A DNA stretch of 64,000 nucleotides, taken from positions 806,001 through 870,000 of the forward strand of contig NC_081333.1 in the NCBI RefSeq assembly GCF_022539665.2, in the 5' to 3' direction. Below, one piece after another: positions 29,495 to 43,347 of this stretch. Source of the stretch: Daphnia carinata (taxonomy: Eukaryota; Arthropoda; Branchiopoda; Diplostraca; Daphniidae). Every line of letters begins with the position of its first letter. Positions within the stretch are counted from its first letter, which is position 1. The notes beneath the pieces are model-generated. The model did not search any database, was not told where the DNA came from, and saw nothing but the letters and a program-made list of their open reading frames with translations. The position numbers and the translations under genes were made by a program.

Positions 29495-31875
29495 CTCTTG
29501 TCTAGAAACCCCTTTAACTACGTTTCTTTGAAACTTGAATTCTCTCGCACTTATCCACTTTGGTTTCAGTCGGCGAATTTCGTTAATTAAAAACAAGCAA
29601 TAATAAACAAAACGTACGGCTTTTAAATACCTTAACGTAATTTTCAAAGGCACTTGCAGTTTGGACTTTTTCCAGAAGACGTTTACGGTTGGGGAGAGCC
29701 AAGGAGATTTAGCAAACAATTCTTAAAAATAGTATCACGGTAGGTTGTGCACATCTGCCATGTCACGACGATGAACACACACATGAATGCCTGCCCTTCA
29801 GGACTTGTGTGTACGTTGTTAGCTCGATCTAATATTACACTCGTTGAAAACATATATAAAAATGAAAAATAGTGTCGATTTCAACTTGTTGTCATGCTGA
29901 TGCGCCCTGAGGGTGTGAACACTTGAACGATCTCGCAGACACTACGTTCTCAATAACCCGAACCTTTTTATAAAAGGTGATCGGAAGCTTCCCGGCTGAC
30001 ACCGTAAACTGGTTTTCTTGTTGTTCCTGATTAACAATTTTGTAAACGAGAGAAAGCGAAACACTCGATCACACAGCCCATACACAGCATCTCCTTTTTT
30101 CGAACACTCGTTTAAGCTGCATGGTTGCGTAAGTAAAGCAGGTTTTGTTTTTATTCAACGTGGTTTTAAAATTGTATCCAGGATCGCACTTTGATCTAGT
30201 TATGGTATAACAAGTCGAGATTAAAGAATCTTAAAAGGAAACAACACATGGTGAGCGTAATTCAATAAGGGTGGCGTGACGACAACCAAATATGAAGTTG
30301 ACTACGGACGTGGTAGGCAACGACTGAACAGCTGAGAGATACAGAGCCCTCAAACTAAGCTCTCCTGCCGTTCACTTTTCCCCAGTTTCTAAACAGAAAC
30401 CATTGACTAACGGATCTGTTGTACTTGAAAAAATATGTTTTCATTGTAACGCTGCGGTGAGAATGAGGTCAACGTACATTTTTTTTTTTGTTCGGGACGG
30501 GAGGAGAGGTTTGTATATTCAAGGTTACGTAATCGTTGGGAAAAAAGGGGTTCTGCTTGAAAGCAAACCGTGTCATTCGTGACAAATCTAATGTATGTAA
30601 AGTTCATGAGTCATCGGTTGGCTTGAAGGACAGTATGGCGAAATAGTTTATCTTATCAGTTTAATAAGTGCAAGGAACTTCATAGAATTGTGAATATTTC
30701 TTTGAATAATCAGGATTTTGATGGTTAGGTTCTTTTGGCGATATTGCTGAACCGCAATAATTCGTGCGTACGTGTAAGACCGTGTCCTATCGTGTCAAGA
30801 ACTATCGTAACCGCAAGACGACAGTCTCACCACACGACCATACTTGAAGGTGATTATTTATTAGTGTCATGTTCTATCTTGAATCTAATCGAAACCAACC
30901 TTTGTGGTCGTAATCGTTTTTCCTTTAGTTCTGTTTTGTTTTGTTTTTTCTTCCCTTTCTTTTGTGCTGATAAATAGTCTTACACGAACGAGCACTGCAA
31001 CCTTGCATCATAGCTCTATGATAGTGCATGTTGTTCAGACTAGACTAATGTTTAGGTGTGCCTTAGCTTTCGATTATGGGTTTCTTGTTCAACCTTGAAA
31101 TAGTTATTTTTTTTCTCCTCTGTCTCCCTAGCTCTCTCTTTCCTCCTCTCCCTAGCTCTTTGTTTTTTTCCCTTTCTCTCCTTCCCATCTTCAATCTCGA
31201 CTTATTGTTATTGTGATACTCCTAGGCCTGACATTCGAAGCTGATTATTTTTAAAGATTTCCTTATACGTAGTCAGTCGGGAAGGTATCTAACGTACCAG
31301 TCGTGATATGTTGAAGCCCATTTGTTAGCCAGAATTTCAATTTATTCACGGCTATATTGCTGGGATAACCTTGAGTGCATTGGTTCGGTGGGATATACGC
31401 ATGAGGATGGAAGACGAATCAAGTCGAATTTGAATGGTGAATTTACTCTTTTCAGACATACAATTTCTCTCCTTTTTGCAGATAATCCTGTTGGTCGTGA
31501 TTGTTTGGATGTTTGTTTGTCTATTTGGGCATTATATATGCATATAGTTTCCTTTCGCGGATTAGGAAGATAGACGCATTTTCCTACGTCTTTTGACACT
31601 TCAAGGATAGAACCCACAATCCTGCGAAATTGGTTTTAGCCCTCAATTTTGCACGGTTATTGCAAATCAGTTATGTACAGTGACAGAGAGGAAGAGGGGA
31701 ACGTTGATGAAATGTATGATTGTACAATAGCATTTCAGAAACCAAGCCATTTCTTAACTTTGGCGGTATAAAATTTACGGCTATGCTTTCTGTAGCGTTG
31801 TTGTCATTTCGTTAGGGAAATTGATCATTTTCAACTGTTTTGTTCTACCGAAAGTAACCTGTTTTTTGCGTTAGC

Positions 31876-31945
31876 GCCAAATACGTGCAACATATATGCC
31901 AACAACATACACGCCAAATATATGCAAACACGAAAACACCAAATT
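31876..31945 (+). repeat. Degenerate GCCAAATA-type repeat
   Basis: GCCAAATACGTGCAAC at 31876 and GCCAAATATATGCAAA at 31913 are 37 bp apart, with weaker GCCAACAACATAC and CACCAAATTT copies between and after. It is imperfect and short, and could be chance. Confidence 0.4.
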
Positions 31946-34679
31946 TCGCGAGGGCACTGGGAACAAAGTTATCGGTGAATACATTCTTTGTTGAACAACT
32001 CTTGATTTACGAATTTTCATTCGCAACATAAAAAACTAGCAAATAATAAGACACCCGATTGAACGTTGCACACTTTTCAAGCATAAAATCGTTCTCGAAA
32101 ACGTAAAGTTCTTTACGACACAGGGCTGGAATTAGATTGCCCCCCTTTTTTTGGATTTTTCGTTCAAATAAAGAAAATAAGAATGTAAAACAAAGTTGTG
32201 ATACGCTTATCTGTTTACCCTCTATGGTTATTGCCAATGCGCATCCTCCGCCACCAATTGTTTCGCAATTCTCTAATCGAAAACAAAAAGAACTCATTGT
32301 CGTTTGTCAATGACAGCGGGTTTAACTTCCTTTGACCCAGACTCGTATATTTCGCTTTCTACGTATGACGTGAAATGCAGCTTTTCTCGCACTTGATGAC
32401 AGCCGTCTCACAACTGTGTCGTTTGGAATATGTAAAATCGTTTGGGGCTTAAAAATGGGAAAAATGAAAGTTTGAAAACGTGAACAAAAAACAAGACAAC
32501 AACAAAAAATGGGGTGTCATTACAATCATCGTTATAATCAACCTTTCTCTTTCGTCGCGTTCGAGTGCAAAGTACACCCCCCATATCGGTGTCATTCACG
32601 TGATGAAAGCGGGCATTTGCTGATCACGAATGGCGCCCAACTTAAAATAAGATTGTCGTTGTTTCCAGATTTAAAGCCTCAATGTACGAAATATAAGCTT
32701 GAGTATTGTCGTTCAACCCTGGCACACTTGCAGATAAATCAATTGCACGTGAAAACGACAAGTGGCAAGTTGGACCTTAATGGCGTTGCTGGAATCGGCA
32801 TGCATTGTCATTAACTCAATGCTGCATTTCTATTTCCTCGAGGTCTTCGTCTAAACTTTCCCGTTGGCGTGACACGTTTGAACACAATTTTGTGTGTCAT
32901 TTTTATTTACGCGCCCAACGCAATGCTTTTTCACGCAGGCATTCTCTTGGTGTCACTGCATAGCTTCGCCTGCATAACCATAAAAAGCTCTCGTCATTTC
33001 ATCTCTAAATAAAAAAAAAAAAAAAAAAAAGAATGTCGGGCAGTCTATTTGTCACTCTGATGGTAACAAATAATAAACAAACAAAGCAACGGCATTCCTG
33101 GGCATTTGTTGAAGGAAGTAATTCAATTTCTTTTGTGTGTGTTTGTGTGTGTTGAATATACTGACATCCGGCGTGAACTTTGTAATTACACGCCACCGGT
33201 TTGTTGTTGTTTTGTTGACACGTCCGCGTATGAAGGGTATACGACATTTGACCTCCTTCTTCTTTTTCCGTCCATTAACTGCGTGGCAAAAGAACCGGGA
33301 ATATTGCGGACGTTCGGCTATTGTGTAATTGAAAGCGAGTTTACACTCGAGGCGTTAGGTTTTGTTGCCTATTTTTCGTACGTTTGTCTGAATTAAAATA
33401 GCTGTTTGTTTCACATCACAAGAAAGTTGCGTGGACATTCAAGATTTACATGGTTGGCCTTATTTATTTGAAAGATGTATTTTCACTTGACATGTCGACA
33501 ACAATATAAGATATTTAGAATTTTCCATTATAATTATAGTATGTTTGTATAATCGTATGCTGTATGACATTATAACCGTACCGAAATGCAGATTCTCTTC
33601 GGTGCTATTCCGTGTTTTTAAAGGATGTTAAGTGTATTGCGGGTCACATAACGAAATTGCTTTTTTTTTTTCAAACGGATAGAGCTAATCTGTTCGTGCA
33701 TGCCTTTACCGTTCTACGTGCCACGAATCACGAGATTTATGTGTCTAAGACTTTATATGAGACGATGCCAATAGAAACTATGAACAGGGCACACAGACAC
33801 ACACACATACAAAATTGAAACCGGTACACACAAGAAGACAAACGCACGTCATGGAACAAATTCTTTTTCATCATGCACACTGTGCTCTCTAGAGATAGAA
33901 GGCACCGTTTTATATGTGTGAACGTATACGCACTGTATCGTTTGAAAACATTGGAGGTTCATTCGATTGCGAGTTCTGACGTGTGTACGTATACTTTACA
34001 CTCAAAATCAATGCCACGTCGATTTGCTTCACAAAAAGAAAAAAACGTATAGAAGACGCAGGTATTTTTTTTTTTTTTTTTTTTGTTTCGCCCTCGAAAA
34101 CACCATTGCGAAATATAAATGGCATGTCGTTCTGCATCCACAAATTCAGTCACGTAGACACGAAACGTAGCAAAACGAATTACGGCCAACTATCATTTCA
34201 TGTACATCGTTTCATTTTCGCACGGCCCGGCTTAATTAATATGCTGTACTTGTGGGAAATCTCTTCACTTTGCATTCGTAAAACGTCATAGATGAAGGTA
34301 AAGTGAATAGTTGATTGATGAGGAGGGAATAGATGATCAACGCGCTTGTACAATTTAGAGCTGTGCTTTTCCTCTGAATCAAAATTCGCACGCTTTGCCA
34401 AGTTGAGATTCAGACAAAAAAAGAAAAAAAAAAATAGAATGATATCCCAAAGGCACTGGAACAGTCCCCGTGGCAAAAAACCATCGACCGACAATCATGG
34501 CCAAAATTACACATTCGCACAGCCATTCATTCCAAAAGGCAAGGTTTTTTTTTTTTTGTCTTTCTAATATTTTTCCATGAGATTGAATTGGTGTTTTACA
34601 GTTGAGTGATGACGGTTATTTTTAATGAGTGGAGAGCTTGCTGTACAACGAAAAGGAAAAATGAAATGTGATTCCGCCT

Positions 34680-37600
34680 TCAAAAAAGTGAGCGCTCGTG
34701 CTGTTCAACGGGCGGGTATGCCGGACAGTGAACGCCACGACTCGTTACTGTGATAGCAACGACGCCGTTGGTCCTTGCTGACGATGGCAATACTTGTTCA
34801 GCCGTGTCGTCTTTTATTCTACCATTGTTATTTTTGCTGAGCAGTTGGCTTTCGTTCGCAGTGGTGTCCATTCGCTGCTCGGTCGTCTTCTTTTCTACTT
34901 TGACAATGCGCCCTCTGTGCCCAGCTCGTGCAGTCAAAGGGAATAGGCCTTCGCACTCGTCACTCACTGCCGGGTCAACCGGTTGGCCAGTTTTGTTTCG
35001 TTTCCCCTCGTTAGTGTAGTAAGACGCTGCGTGACGTGACACTATGGCCAACGCGGCACACACGGCTGCCACTAAAAGCACTGCGACGCCACACACAAGT
35101 GCCAGATAGAGTGGATTTTCCAGGAAGATAACAAAGCGTCCCATTGGCGTTAACGTTGCACCGGCAGCTGTGGCTGGTTTGCTGGGCAAGCCCTGCGAAT
35201 CGATTAGCATGGGCGGGTAGTTACAAGTTGGCAGATTGACGTGGTCCAGTCGAGGCAATTCAACTCCGGCCACGGCCGGCGGATCTTGGCAGACTGGGCA
35301 CGGCTGAGCGCCGTCGTCGTTGATATAGTCGGCCGTTAAGTTACCGGCGTTCGTCTTAAGTCCTCGGCAACCGTCTTTAATATGACGACTGGCCGGCGAA
35401 ATGTCCAACCATTTGAGCATTGGGCCTATGACGCAAGCATCGCAATACCTAAACAAACAAACAAACAAACAAAAAACAGTTAAAAGAAAAAGACAAGATT
35501 AAGAAGCACTTGAGTCATTGAACAACTAGATTTAGGCTCGACAATACCATGGATTGCCGTGTAAGTAGATGCGCCGTAAGCCCTGCAGAGATGATAGGGC
35601 GCCAAGGGATAGATCCGTGAGACTCGACAGTTTGTTGTAGGACAAATCCAACTGGCGGAGGGACGGTAGTGATCGTATTACTGGATTTTTAACCAAATGA
35701 TAATAAGGTAAACGAATTGAGATCAAGAGTCTGAAATAGCGAAAAACTTTTAGTTTTTATAAAAAGATTTAGTTTTTATACCCTCGACTGGCAAGTAATT
35801 AAAAGCGGTGCCGGAGAGATTCAGGCTTTTTATTCCATGATGGAAGGAGAAGAGATCCGTTTGGAAGTGCTGATCGCGGCCGATGGGAATATCTGCAACG
35901 TCAAGCTCGCTCAGATTGAGTTGCACACGCGGACTGAGAATCGATGACCAGAGGTGGGAGACCTGAAGTGGATTGGCTCCAATTTTAAGCCGGCGGAGGG
36001 ACTGATTGAGTGGCAAAAAGACGAACGGGTCCAAGCTCTGGAGACGGTTGCTAGAGAGATCGAGTTCGGTGACGCTGACATTGGCGAAGGCGGCGGGATC
36101 TACCGTCATCATGCGATTTCGCGCCAACGACAACGTCGTGAGGTTATGACCTGGAAGAGTTGAGATTAAAATAAAAGGATATGTAAACAACAGGAAGGAA
36201 ATACAACAGTAAAAAAAAAAAAAATAAATAAAATGAAAGAAAGGGAACTTTATTTTCTTTTGAGCGTCACCGTAGTGGTACACCCGCTACGAGTCGAAAA
36301 CTAGACAACTGATAGTTTCGCTCTTCTTCGTCCCTCACAACAAAGATGACGCAAAATATAGAGCCTTTCAAAGTTTATCGCTATAGCGAATAAAAAGCGC
36401 TGACAAAATTGCACACCCTCGAGACTATACGTTTATACCTCCTGTATTATTCTATGGAGACGACAAGGTTCGGGAAGTATATTTCGTTCTAGCTGTGCGC
36501 ACGAAAACTTCTATTGATGATTGTTTAAATAAAACCGATCATCTGGAAGAGATACTCGAATAAAAAGTGGACAAGAAAAATGCTACAAAAAAATTCGGCG
36601 ACTGGTTTGGCCAAAAAGGCGGATGTTACGTAGCGTTCCATCTGAAGCCAGCGTCATTGGATGAAACTCAAGTCAGAAGAAAAGTTGTTGTTGAGTAGCA
36701 TAGCTGGACTTGGTAGTCTGGCAATGTATTCAAATAGCTTTTATTTTTATGTTTCCGCTGGCATTTGCGAAAGACAAAAAAACATGAAAAACAAATGAAA
36801 GTAGAAGACAAGTTGTGGACCTTTTAACGCGCAGAAGCTGTTCGGAGTGGACTTCTTTCATGAATGAAGACATTTTGCTCTAACAATACGACCATGAACT
36901 CCCTAGATCATTGCTGCAAACTCAAAATTTGAAATTGTTTTGGTTGCCGAATTGTGTTCACGAGAAGTTCCATTTAGATAAGTCAGACGCAGCGGTCCGA
37001 ACTTCGCTTTTTTCATTGATTAATTTCGAATGAATTTCTTATTAGCAGCGCAAAAAATCAATACGGTTTCAGTTCATTTCTCACCTGTTAATACGCCACC
37101 GGTGAGCACCGTCACGTGATTGCCGTCCAGATAAAGATGCCGAAGCTTAGGAAGGTCTCCGAACGCATTCTTGTCGAGATAATGAAAGCCGTTTTCTCCC
37201 AAATCGAGCGTAACGATGTCGGGGAGCAAGTGCAGCAGCAGCGGATTGATGTACGTCAAACGGCAGCGACGGCAGCGCAAAGTGCGCAGGAGGCGGACGT
37301 CGCGGAATACTTCGGGTTCCAGTTCTTGCAGCGGATTGTCACTCAACTCGAGTTCTTCGAGTCGATGAAGCCCGTAGAAGAGGCGCGGCACGAATTCCGA
37401 GAGATGGTTACGCGCCAGCGAGAGACGCTTCAAGGCCGGAAGATGGCGGAATGCCGCCGAAGGAATGGAATCTATGATGTTGCCATCCAGAAGGAGATCC
37501 TCCAAAGTGATGAGGCCCCGAAAATTGGACTCGACCAGCGCCGATATATTGTTTAGCGATAAATCGAGCGTCCTGAGCGATCGAAGGCCCCAGAACGAAT

Positions 37601-38044
37601 GTTTACCGATGGCCGGTACGAACGAGTTGGTAATTTTCAGTTGCTCTAATTTCGCTAGACTCTGAGTGAAATAGAAATACATTACCATGAATTTTTTTTT
37701 TTTTTTTTTTTATGTCAAATACGATGAACATTTAAATGTTTTACCTGGAATATGGGACCGATCGTTAACGAGTTTGGCTTGTCGTCGGGCGCTGTTATAA
37801 TTAGCACCTCAGTCAGAGGATCCATGGCTCTTATGGGGATGGGGTCTCCCAGATCACCCCTGTCACACACGACTTTCACACGGCCGCGGGGGTCGAGCCC
37901 GCATCGACACACTTCTGCGGGACAGTTGAACGCTTCGCCAACGCTGTTAGACATTGATAGCTCGATGGAGGCGGCCGTAAAGAAAAAACTGGCCATCACG
38001 GCGTTGACGACAAGCAGCCGCAGGTAAAGTCCCGAAGCAATCAT
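34680..38044 (-). CDS. Type I leucine-rich-repeat transmembrane protein (715 aa)
   Basis: Exons in coding order: 38044-37745, 37661-37085, 36150-35782, 35680-35548, 35448-34680. Phases 0,1,1,2 all agree. Order: signal peptide (LLVVNAVMASFFFTAAS), LRRNT cysteine cap (CPAEVCRCGLDPRG..VVCD), about 15 LRRs of roughly 24 residues (for example LRSLRTLDLSLNNISALV and LPSLRQLDLSYNKLSSL), LRRCT cap starting NPWYCDACVIGPMLKWL with later cysteines, a membrane helix about residues 573-596 (LYLALVCGVAVLLVAAVC), and a ~119-residue polar tail ending HERSLF. There is no TIR, kinase or immunoglobulin domain, so it is not a Toll receptor. A role in adhesion or cell recognition is inferred from the class. I do not recognise a specific ortholog. 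Confidence 0.93.
36151..37084 (-). other. LRR gene intron 2 (0.9 kb)
   Basis: The largest intron inside the LRR coding region, with donor G|GTGAGA and acceptor TTCCAG. It shows AT-rich sequence only; no in-frame exon or repeat of note was seen. Confidence 0.6.
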
Positions 38045-38095
38045 CGTTGAGACCTGAACAAATAACGAAGGAAAGACAAACATTAGTTTACGCTT
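38045..38095 (-). promoter_or_regulatory. 5'UTR splice acceptor of the LRR gene
   Basis: On the minus strand, an AACTAAT branch-point-like element is followed by TTTGTCTTTCCTTCGTTATTTGTTCAG, then nine bases (38053-38045) and the ATG. Branch site, polypyrimidine tract and CAG are close to ideal. This implies an untranslated first exon upstream, at a higher coordinate, and therefore a 5'UTR intron of unknown length. Confidence 0.7.
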
Positions 38096-38260
38096 AATAA
38101 GCCAAATAGAAAACGACGGTTCTCCTACGCCAAGTAATAGGATTTTGGGATGTGCGAGTTCTAGACTAACTGGAAGTGTTTTTAACATTTTTGGCTATTC
38201 TCATTTTCGTCATGGGCTTAGGGCATGGCCGCACGGCTGACGTAATTAGACGGGAGGCCG

Positions 38261-38286
38261 TCACGCTGTCACGCCAGACAGCGTGA
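38261..38286. repeat. Perfect 10-bp inverted repeat upstream of the LRR gene
   Basis: TCACGCTGTC (38261-38270) and GACAGCGTGA (38277-38286) are exact reverse complements around a 6-base centre. It lies about 220 bp upstream of the LRR start codon. It could be a dimeric transcription-factor site or a hairpin. Confidence 0.85.
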
Positions 38287-40800
38287 AACACACCGTATAT
38301 TTCGAATGCCAAAAAAAAAATAAAAAATTCGTAGCTGCTGACGCTTGTTCACTTCACTATCGTGTAACAGTCGCCGGAATGTGTGTACGCTCCCTAGGCT
38401 AGAACTTGACGCTAGACTAACGAGATTCTTTCGCTGACAATTCCGTCAAGTACAGCGGTAGCCCCGTCGCATCGATGTTGCGTCAGTCACGTTTATGTAG
38501 ACAACTCGCATTATTCGTGGGCACACTTTGTAAGCATCACCGTGTCAACGGTGCGATTTCCGTCTTCGTTCAAATATCTGTATCTTTGGCTTTTTCGTCA
38601 AGCATACTTGAAACTGTCTCACTATAGCAAAAGCCTTTCGTCGATGTCGCTAAGTCTGATATCTCTGTGACAAAAGGAAAGATGCTGACTTTCAACACTA
38701 TTGACAGCGAATCGATCACGTAGCGACTATGTCCCCTGTAAAGAGAATTGGATGCTGAGAGAATTGAGAACGCAACAGTAGATGCTTGTCTGTTACAGTG
38801 TCTGCTTGTTAGTTTGACGGAAACGATGGAGACGATCAATGAAGCTAACTGAGCAGCACATCGCTATTATGATTCTCCGAATTTCAGTTGTTTTTTTTTC
38901 TTCGGTGAGTTGATGTGATGAAACTTCAAGTCGGACTTGTCGCTAGTTTTGCACGGCACTGTCCTCAAATGGACACAACGACCCCGCACAGACACGAACG
39001 TCCCTTAAACTCAAACTTGTTTTGTGCAATTGCTGCCATTTCGCATGTCTGTATGGCGAAATATTTTTAAAACCCTTAAAACAATGACTTTTTAAATGGC
39101 ATATACTCTAACGATTCGTGATTAACGGACAATGTCGCAGTGGACATACTTGCCTCTGACGAAGGTCAATCACCATCAATTCAAAAGGCCGCATTCGAGT
39201 AAATTGAACGTTAACTGGAAGTTGCCCATAAGCGACGATCGATGGCTTTTCTTTTTTCTTCTTCAACCAAAGGAAATTGGTCATCTATTCTTACAGACAT
39301 TTATTGTTGGTGCAAACCTTTCCTGCTAGCTCGATCGCGTTGATTTAAGGCCTCGCTGTTCGCGTAGGCCAATGCCTTAAAATTTTTCTTTCTATTTGAA
39401 ATTCAGTAGTAGCCCTCCGTTGTTTACTTTAGACGATAACCAAGTTGAATATCGATTAGCAAACGAAAATAGCAGATGCTATAAATCGAATGGTTAGCCG
39501 ATAGTTTGAAGAATTGCATTCAAGTTTGGTACAGGAACTGCAAAACCGGAACGCTCATCAACATTATTATCGGTCGCAGAAAAACACTGTGTATGTTCAG
39601 AATGCACTTGAGCAACGCCAACTCGATTGGCATTTTCGGAAATGGAAGGCGGATGAAAACAGCATTTTGCTTCTTTCACATGTATACAGCTTATACATCT
39701 TCCTTCGAGTCAAAGAGCATTCCACGGTACCGGTGCTTCGGCCGGATGCCTCTGCCTTTGCATCCGCTAGCCCACAACCTCCCCCGGAAAAGGGAAAAAT
39801 GCGCACAAAAGCGCGGCATTGAAACCTTCCCCACGATTGCCCTCAATCGTCGTGGATATCAGAGGGGGGGGGGGGGACAAAAAAAAAGGAGCTCTATGAT
39901 GTTACATTCAAAAGGTTTTTTTTTCCTACAAGGATCAAAAAAAAAAAAAAGCGCGGCTGATGAAGAAGACCCGTGCCGCTGCCGCGCACGGAAATCGAGA
40001 ACATGAATAGAAGAAACTCTTGAAGAAAAGTGATTAATAGTTTCTTATGAAATAAACAGATTTTTGCGTTTATCATTCCCTTTGACTACTGTACTGGGCC
40101 AATAGGAGACCAGGGAGAATCAGAGACGTCTAGAACGGCCATTTAAGATTTGTTTTTTTTTTTCTCTCTTGAATAGCAAGAGATTTTACTTATGTCATTT
40201 CAGATGCCAGATCGCACCATCTGTGCAATGATGCCGTTCGTTTCACACAAGCGGTGGGCGATTAATCACCGTAACGTGGTTTCTACTTTCTTCTGCTAAA
40301 CGAGCTGGATTTTCGAAGTTGTGGGGCATCTCGCAACGGAAACTAATCAGTCCATTAATCAAGAACACAATCCACCACCAGCATATAGGGTGCGCATTAT
40401 GCCTCTGAAGTCGGTCGATAAGGAATTACGTTTCTTTTTCTCCTTTGCCACAGATTCTAGAGAGCGCGAGAGGCCTAAAAAGATAAAGAAGTACTGTACA
40501 TAATTCGTCATATGGTAAGACGTGGTAACTCATGCGGATGGATTGGTATACCCGTAGCGTCTTCTTTTCTTGGTCGTTACGTGGCGATTGATGATCTGCT
40601 GGGTGGCCTATACCAAGACTTTTTTCCCTCTTTTTTTTTTTTTTATTTTTCTTCCCCTAACATTGATCACAATATGCCGCTTGCACTTTCCAACGAGAGA
40701 AGAAGAAAAAAAAAAAATAAAATTCTATTTCCATTGGGTTATACGTGTCGACTAGGGACATGAATTTATGGTAGAAAAGGGTCTCAGTTCAGCCACTAAT

Positions 40801-40844
<44 letters not shown>

Positions 40845-42397
40845 TTTTAGAGCGTTTACCGTGAATAATACGTGTGTACATTTTAGTTATATGTAACTGA
40901 ATAGTCTATGGGTATCGAGTTCATATCGGTAAGGGAAATTTTTTTTTTAGCGCACTTTGGCACGTAAATTCTAAGTCCAACTGCACACACTTGGAAATGC
41001 GTCTTTTGAACTATTCGACGTATTCGGTTGGTGAAGGAAAGAAAGAGGAAGGAGGCCGTGTCTCTAGTGTGACACGTTGATTGACAGAGCTTTTGACGTC
41101 TTCGCGAAGGAATTACTAAAGGTAGCACTCGAGCGAGCATTAGCGATTCCTTTTTCATAACAAATTCGTGGCAAATGCAACGGATGTTTTTGGGGGTTTC
41201 GGATAAAAACATTCCACCGCGAATGTGGCCGCATAAGACGTTGCATTCATTCGCGGAGCGCCACACAAGTCATAAGGTTTTATGTGAGGCAGGGTACATG
41301 CGTGGCAAAGCAAAATACAAAATAAACTTGCAAATTGAACATAAAAAGAAAGCAGACAGAAGTGCAAGTGGAAGCATCTGCCCCCCAAAAGTTTGACTAT
41401 GCCTCGCTTTGCGGTTTATAGTCCGACCGTCATCCGCAATCTTACGATCACGTGATGCAGAGGAAAGATTGCCACCTTTATCCACCTGGTGTAAGCTGAT
41501 TAATGAACACGTTTGAGTTTCTTGGTAAACAGGAAACTTCTTTTGTGATGTATTGCGTTACAGGAAGGCACTCATCTTATCGTGTCATCTACATATTTGT
41601 CGGTACTGTATTCTCAAAATTGAAGAACGTTGATCCAACCAACCCGCATGAGGTACCCAAGGTTTTTTGGTACACGTTTTGTTGAAACGAAAAATGAAAA
41701 TATGTTGTGAGCCAAGAAAGTGGCAGACAAGAGAGGGCTTTTCATTTCCGGTGGGATCTAGCCGGAAGCCTCACACCTACCCCCTCGTGTTACTGCGAAC
41801 AAATAGTACACGACACTGAATCAAATGCAAAGCAGTTGTTGCTCTCAGAGATTCAGGAAGCGGAAAATATTTCATCAGTCATGTCGCGCTGGAAGGAGTG
41901 TTACGTTTGAACTACATTGTTTTCGTTTGTCACATCTAGAATAGACGTCATTAATGCAAATGCTTCAAACGTGGCGGCAGCCAGTAAAATGAAAGTGTCG
42001 AACCGATTGTTTGGACCAAGAAGATATGTGCTAACGCATCGTTCTCTTTAGGGAACGTTTTGTCCGCTAAAAATTGTACAAGGATAGCGAACGTTTTCAA
42101 CTGAATAAACGTTGACGCGTGTTAGCACAACTGCAAATATCATGAGCCTTTTAGAAAAGGTAAAAACGAAATAGAATGTCTTGGAGTGGTAAGTTCGATT
42201 GCTATTCGGCTAAACGAAAGATTACGAATGGATCGAGTACGTGTGAACACTGGCTACCACTTCCCAATGGAGCATGCACGGAAAATCCCCTCTCCCCTCA
42301 TTGAAGGATCAACGTCCTGACAGAGTGAAATACACGTTTGTACATAATAATCGGCAGCTGCTTTCGTCCAGGCTCCCTTTTCTCAGTGCTGGTTTTT

Positions 42398-42400
<3 letters not shown>
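38287..42400. other. Gene-poor region with homopolymers, part 1
   Basis: No supportable exon. The most extreme element is a run of about 40 T at 40802-40841. A G13 run is at 39864-39876, close to A-rich runs. The ORFs here are short, overlap on both strands, and are dominated by homopolymer-derived Phe/Lys. It may be intergenic or part of the LRR gene's 5'UTR intron. Confidence 0.6.
40802..40841 (+). repeat. Poly(T) run of about 40
   Basis: An uninterrupted stretch of about 40 T, the longest homopolymer in the window. Its exact length could be a sequencing artefact. No target-site duplication or retrotransposon body is attached. Confidence 0.9.

Positions 42401-42401
<1 letters not shown>

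Positions 42402-42428
<27 letters not shown>
42402..42428 (+). repeat. (TG)n microsatellite
   Basis: About 13 TG units directly after a T10 run and before a G-rich stretch. Confidence 0.95.
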
Positions 42429-43316
42429 CTGCGGCGCGCACGGAGGGGGGTGTGTCTCGCATCACACCACCGAACGCTTTTGTCTGGCTCGAGGATTTAT
42501 CTTTATTATTTTTCGTCTTTTATTGTAATATCTATATATCTATACTATACAATATTTTTTTTTTTTTTTTTGGGGGGGGGGACGTGATAAGAGGTTCTCC
42601 AAAAAGAAGTCAGGAGGGGGTAAGTTGGTGAAATGCTGAAAGTGAAACGGGCACGTTAGAAACGGGTAGCCTATATATCGAAAAAAAAAAATAATAATAA
42701 TAAATCTATGATAGGGCAAGGGGTGCTTTTATGTAACCAAGTCGGAAATATTGATAATGATGGGTAAAATTTTCTCACCCTATTTCGTTTTGTCACGAGA
42801 ACAAAAAACAAGAAAATTTCAAAATGCCTTAGTTACTTGTTCGTTTGATCGAGTCGAACGATCGTTACTGCAATCCTTTCAGCTACGAGAAATCGACGAC
42901 AGCCCCGCTTGCTATTACAATATTGGTTTGATTACACGTAAAAAAAGGGACGGGGTAGAGAGGAGACTGTTGAGAACAGCGCAAAAAAAATGTGAAATGC
43001 AATTCGTGTTATCATATATTTTTGCAACAATATTTCCTTGCAGTTTCTTTCTTCTTCCAAGAGCATTCAATCAGCTGTTGCCAAATTGGCGTGCCTCGTA
43101 ATTCTGCCCCGCCAAGCAACTTGCGATCGAAATGAGTTACCTTGCTAATGGGATTTTTAACGAACCCTCGAGGAATCGTTCAGCCGAGTAAAATGCATTT
43201 AACTACATGTATTTTCGGGTCGTCTTTTTTTTTCTTTTTTGAAGTTGACTTTGTTCACTCGACTTGTCGGTTATAGATCGCTTTGAAACCCAAAACCCAT
43301 CAGTGCAATCCGATTC

Positions 43317-43347
<31 letters not shown>

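Larger units (their letters stand above)
29485..34679. other. 5.2-kb spacer between the DUF389 and LRR genes
   Basis: Promoter side of the DUF389 gene and 3' side of the LRR gene. I see no exon with supportable splice sites. It holds a pyrimidine-rich tract near 31105-31190 with repeated CCCTAGCTCT, a weak GCCAAATA repeat near 31876-31945, poly(A) of 19 at about 33012-33030, poly(T) near 34066-34084, and a TTTATT (AATAAA on the minus strand) near 33464 that could end the LRR transcript. Confidence 0.6.

Noticed and set aside
35684-35726. Upstream extension of LRR exon 4
   Set aside because: The phase-1 join from exon 3 hits a stop there. The AG just before 35680 gives a continuous LRR.
37116-37556. 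146-aa plus-strand ORF
   Set aside because: It is the antisense shadow of LRR exon 2. Its repeated look comes from the LRR codons.
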